Both the position numbers and the translations under genes were made by a program. Below the pieces are notes generated by a model that saw only the letters and a list, made by a program, of their open reading frames with translations, did no database searches and was not told the origin of the DNA. Positions 62,529 through 64,000 of a stretch of 64,000 nt of DNA are shown in pieces. Source of the stretch: Prostheceraeus crozeri (Eukaryota; Platyhelminthes; Polycladida; Euryleptidae); the NCBI GenBank assembly GCA_907163375.1, contig CAJQUW010003207.1, positions 37,899 to 101,898 on the forward strand, written 5' to 3'. The first letter of the stretch is position 1. The number at the start of each line of letters is the position of its first letter.

Positions 62529-63761
62529 CATGGAGTGTAAAACTTCCGGGTTTTTGTTTGTTTGATCAACAAGCCATACAGACAGATATTCTTAGTTCAA
62601 GTATTGTAGATTATCATCCTCGAACAGCTGAGAATGCTGGCCCCATTGAATTTGTTATTCCTGGTGGTAGTGATGACTACATAGATTTGAGTTATGCGAT
62701 GGTTGATTTGAGGTTTAGAATTCAGCACGCAGATGGAACTGCTATTGACGATACACATAAAGTTGGGCTGAACAATTTACCATTGACTACATTACTTCGC
62801 GATGTTTCTCTAACGATTGGAGAGCAGCAGGTGGAAGGTGGTCAAAGCGATTATCCCTATAAATCATATTTCAATCATGTATCACAGTTTCATCCAGCAG
62901 CACAAAAAAGTCATATGGAAGCCATGGGATGGTACAGAGATGAAGCAGGAAAATTTGATGTTGAAACAAACAGTGGCTTTGTAAAGCGATCTGCTATAAT
63001 TAAAGATAGTAGAGTATGTCAGCTATATGGTCCGCTGAATTTAGACTTCTTTAGACAGTCAAAGTTTTTACTCTGTAATACCAGCATGCGACTCAAGCTG
63101 ACATTGAATAAGCCTGAATTTGCGCTGAATGCATTTGCTAAAGTTGACAATTTTAGAATTCATGTGGAAGATATTGCACTTTACATTCGTCGAGTAGTAC
63201 CGAATCCAAGTGTCATTAGAGGGCATGCTGAAGGTCTTAACCGCCAAAATGAAAGATCAAAAGAGTTTCATGAAAGATGGCCTCTTTCCATCGGAAGCAC
63301 CGAAGCTCCTCATGGTGGCAATGGTTGAAAATGATGCATTTAATGGTAATATAAAGAAGAATCCTTTCAATTTTAAACACAATCAGTTAAGTGAAATTGC
63401 TTTACGTGTAAATGGTGTGAGTCATCCTGGTCCACCCTACAAACCAGATTTTGCTGCGGATCAATTTATGCTCAGTTATGTTGATTTTATGGATGTCTTT
63501 GGCTTTTACAATACGGATGACACCAACGGACTCACTATGAAAGAGTTTAAGAGTGGATATACTATTTATGCATTTGATTTGACTGCTGACAGCGATATTA
63601 GTGCCCCCTATCGTCAAGCGAACGTGCCTCATAATATTCGTTTGGATTTGACGTTCAAAAGAACACTACCTGAGACGATCAATGTATTAATTTATGCAGT
63701 CTTCGATTCAAATATTGAAATTACAAAGTATCGTGACGTGATTCTTCAGTATAATCGTTAA
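62529..63761 (+). pseudogene. MCP: Major capsid protein, frameshifted
   Basis: Homologous to 42789-44072. An ATG at 62529 is one base out of frame with the first conserved block (QTDILSSSIVDYHP, PIEFVIPGGSDDYIDL, at 62575 on), so the start is broken too, or lies elsewhere. Conserved blocks include NNLPLTTLLRDVSL and NLDFFRQSKFLL. Near 63243-63270 the frame changes and about 20-25 residues present in the first element's protein are missing; the second half (NPFNFKHNQL ... VLIYAVFDSNIEITKYRDV) then runs to a stop that overlaps the protease ATG by one base. Confidence 0.8.
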
Positions 63762-64000
63762 TGAGTTGGTTGACTGCTGACGATATTAAGACTAAAGTGC
63801 AGCGTAATGCAGACGAAGCGACGTTGAAAGCTTTCGATAATGTCTATTCACTCGATACCTTACCACCTGCAGTAAATCACTATCCCATCTTTATTGTGCT
63901 AAACACTCGATTCGCAGAATTTAGGCGGTGAGCATTGGAAAGCGATCTTTATTGGAGAAGACCGACGTGGTGAACTATTTGACTCTCTTGCTCAACCTCC
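63761..64000 (+). pseudogene. PRO: Adenain-like protease, partial and frameshifted
   Basis: The ATG at 63761 starts a frame that follows the first element's protease (NAVxYPIFIVLNT-like strand, here HYPIFIVLNT) and stops near 63930. A shifted frame continues with the catalytic-His block GEHWKAIF and LFDSLAQP. The Cys part is beyond the window. Confidence 0.75.

Larger units (their letters stand above)
55813..64000 (+). mobile_element. Second Polinton, diverged and partly decayed, cut by the window end
   Basis: Plus-strand gene run: basic-tailed protein, RING, exonuclease-like, polymerase-N-domain homologue, membrane RING, core-like, ATPase, conserved 226-aa-type, Cys-rich, integrase, pX-like, capsid, protease. 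The order ATPase to protease equals that of the first element except that the penton is missing. Protein similarity is clear but low, so this is another lineage rather than a duplicate. The left end is uncertain: AGTAGTAAGTAAAACTCC at 55813 resembles the first element's terminus and is followed by GC-rich tandem repeats. Confidence 0.85.

Overview
The window looks like AT-rich nuclear DNA of an invertebrate animal. It holds GT-AG introns, TATA promoters and AATAAA signals, has no bacterial operon signals, and is dominated by animal-type mobile DNA: RTE-like and R2-like LINEs, Tc1 transposons, a Penelope relic and Polinton/Maverick elements (adintovirus-like endogenous DNA viruses). I saw no convincing host gene and no tRNA or rRNA gene, and I cannot name the species.

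Layout. 1-1194: flank with two YY1/CRE-like repeats. 1206-4652: nearly intact RTE-like LINE (endonuclease ORF then reverse transcriptase ORF, minus strand) between short target duplications. About 8.93-16.3 kb: a badly decayed Polinton relic (IAP-like RING, core-like protein, packaging ATPase, conserved 226-aa-type protein, exonuclease-like exon), whose 226-aa-type gene was split by an R2-like LINE with a restriction-like endonuclease (about 11.0-14.33 kb). 18.7-23.6 kb: LINE fragments and two Tc1 elements with TA duplications and inverted ends. 24.86-25.88 kb: Penelope-like GIY-YIG relic between inverted repeats. 29.1-29.7 kb: LINE reverse-transcriptase relic.

32298-52024 is the centrepiece: a 19.7-kb Polinton with matching terminal inverted repeats (about 300 and 341 bp) and a perfect 6-bp duplication, GTAATG, on both sides. 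Rightward genes: a small acidic protein, a seven-exon gene, protein-primed DNA polymerase B, a PC4-like ORF and a TATA-binding-protein (TBP)-like ORF. Leftward genes, in transcription order: IAP-like UBA-RING (RING cut by a stop), a 207-aa unknown, a core-like protein (frameshifted), a 244-aa basic-tailed protein, packaging ATPase, 226-aa conserved protein, Cys-rich protein, chromodomain integrase, putative penton, pX-like core protein, major capsid protein and adenain-type protease. The element therefore encodes replication, integration, packaging and capsid functions, plus what looks like its own transcription factors. Several replication or accessory genes have TATATAAG boxes, while the packed capsid cluster shows none.

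About 55.8-64.0 kb: left part of a second, diverged Polinton on the plus strand, running off the window. It shares the ATPase / 226-aa / Cys-rich / integrase / pX / capsid / protease order, lacks the penton at the homologous place, and adds a DEDDh-exonuclease-like protein, two RING proteins (one with a membrane segment) and a stand-alone homologue of a domain found in the first element's polymerase N-terminus. Its ATPase, integrase, capsid and protease genes carry stops or frameshifts.
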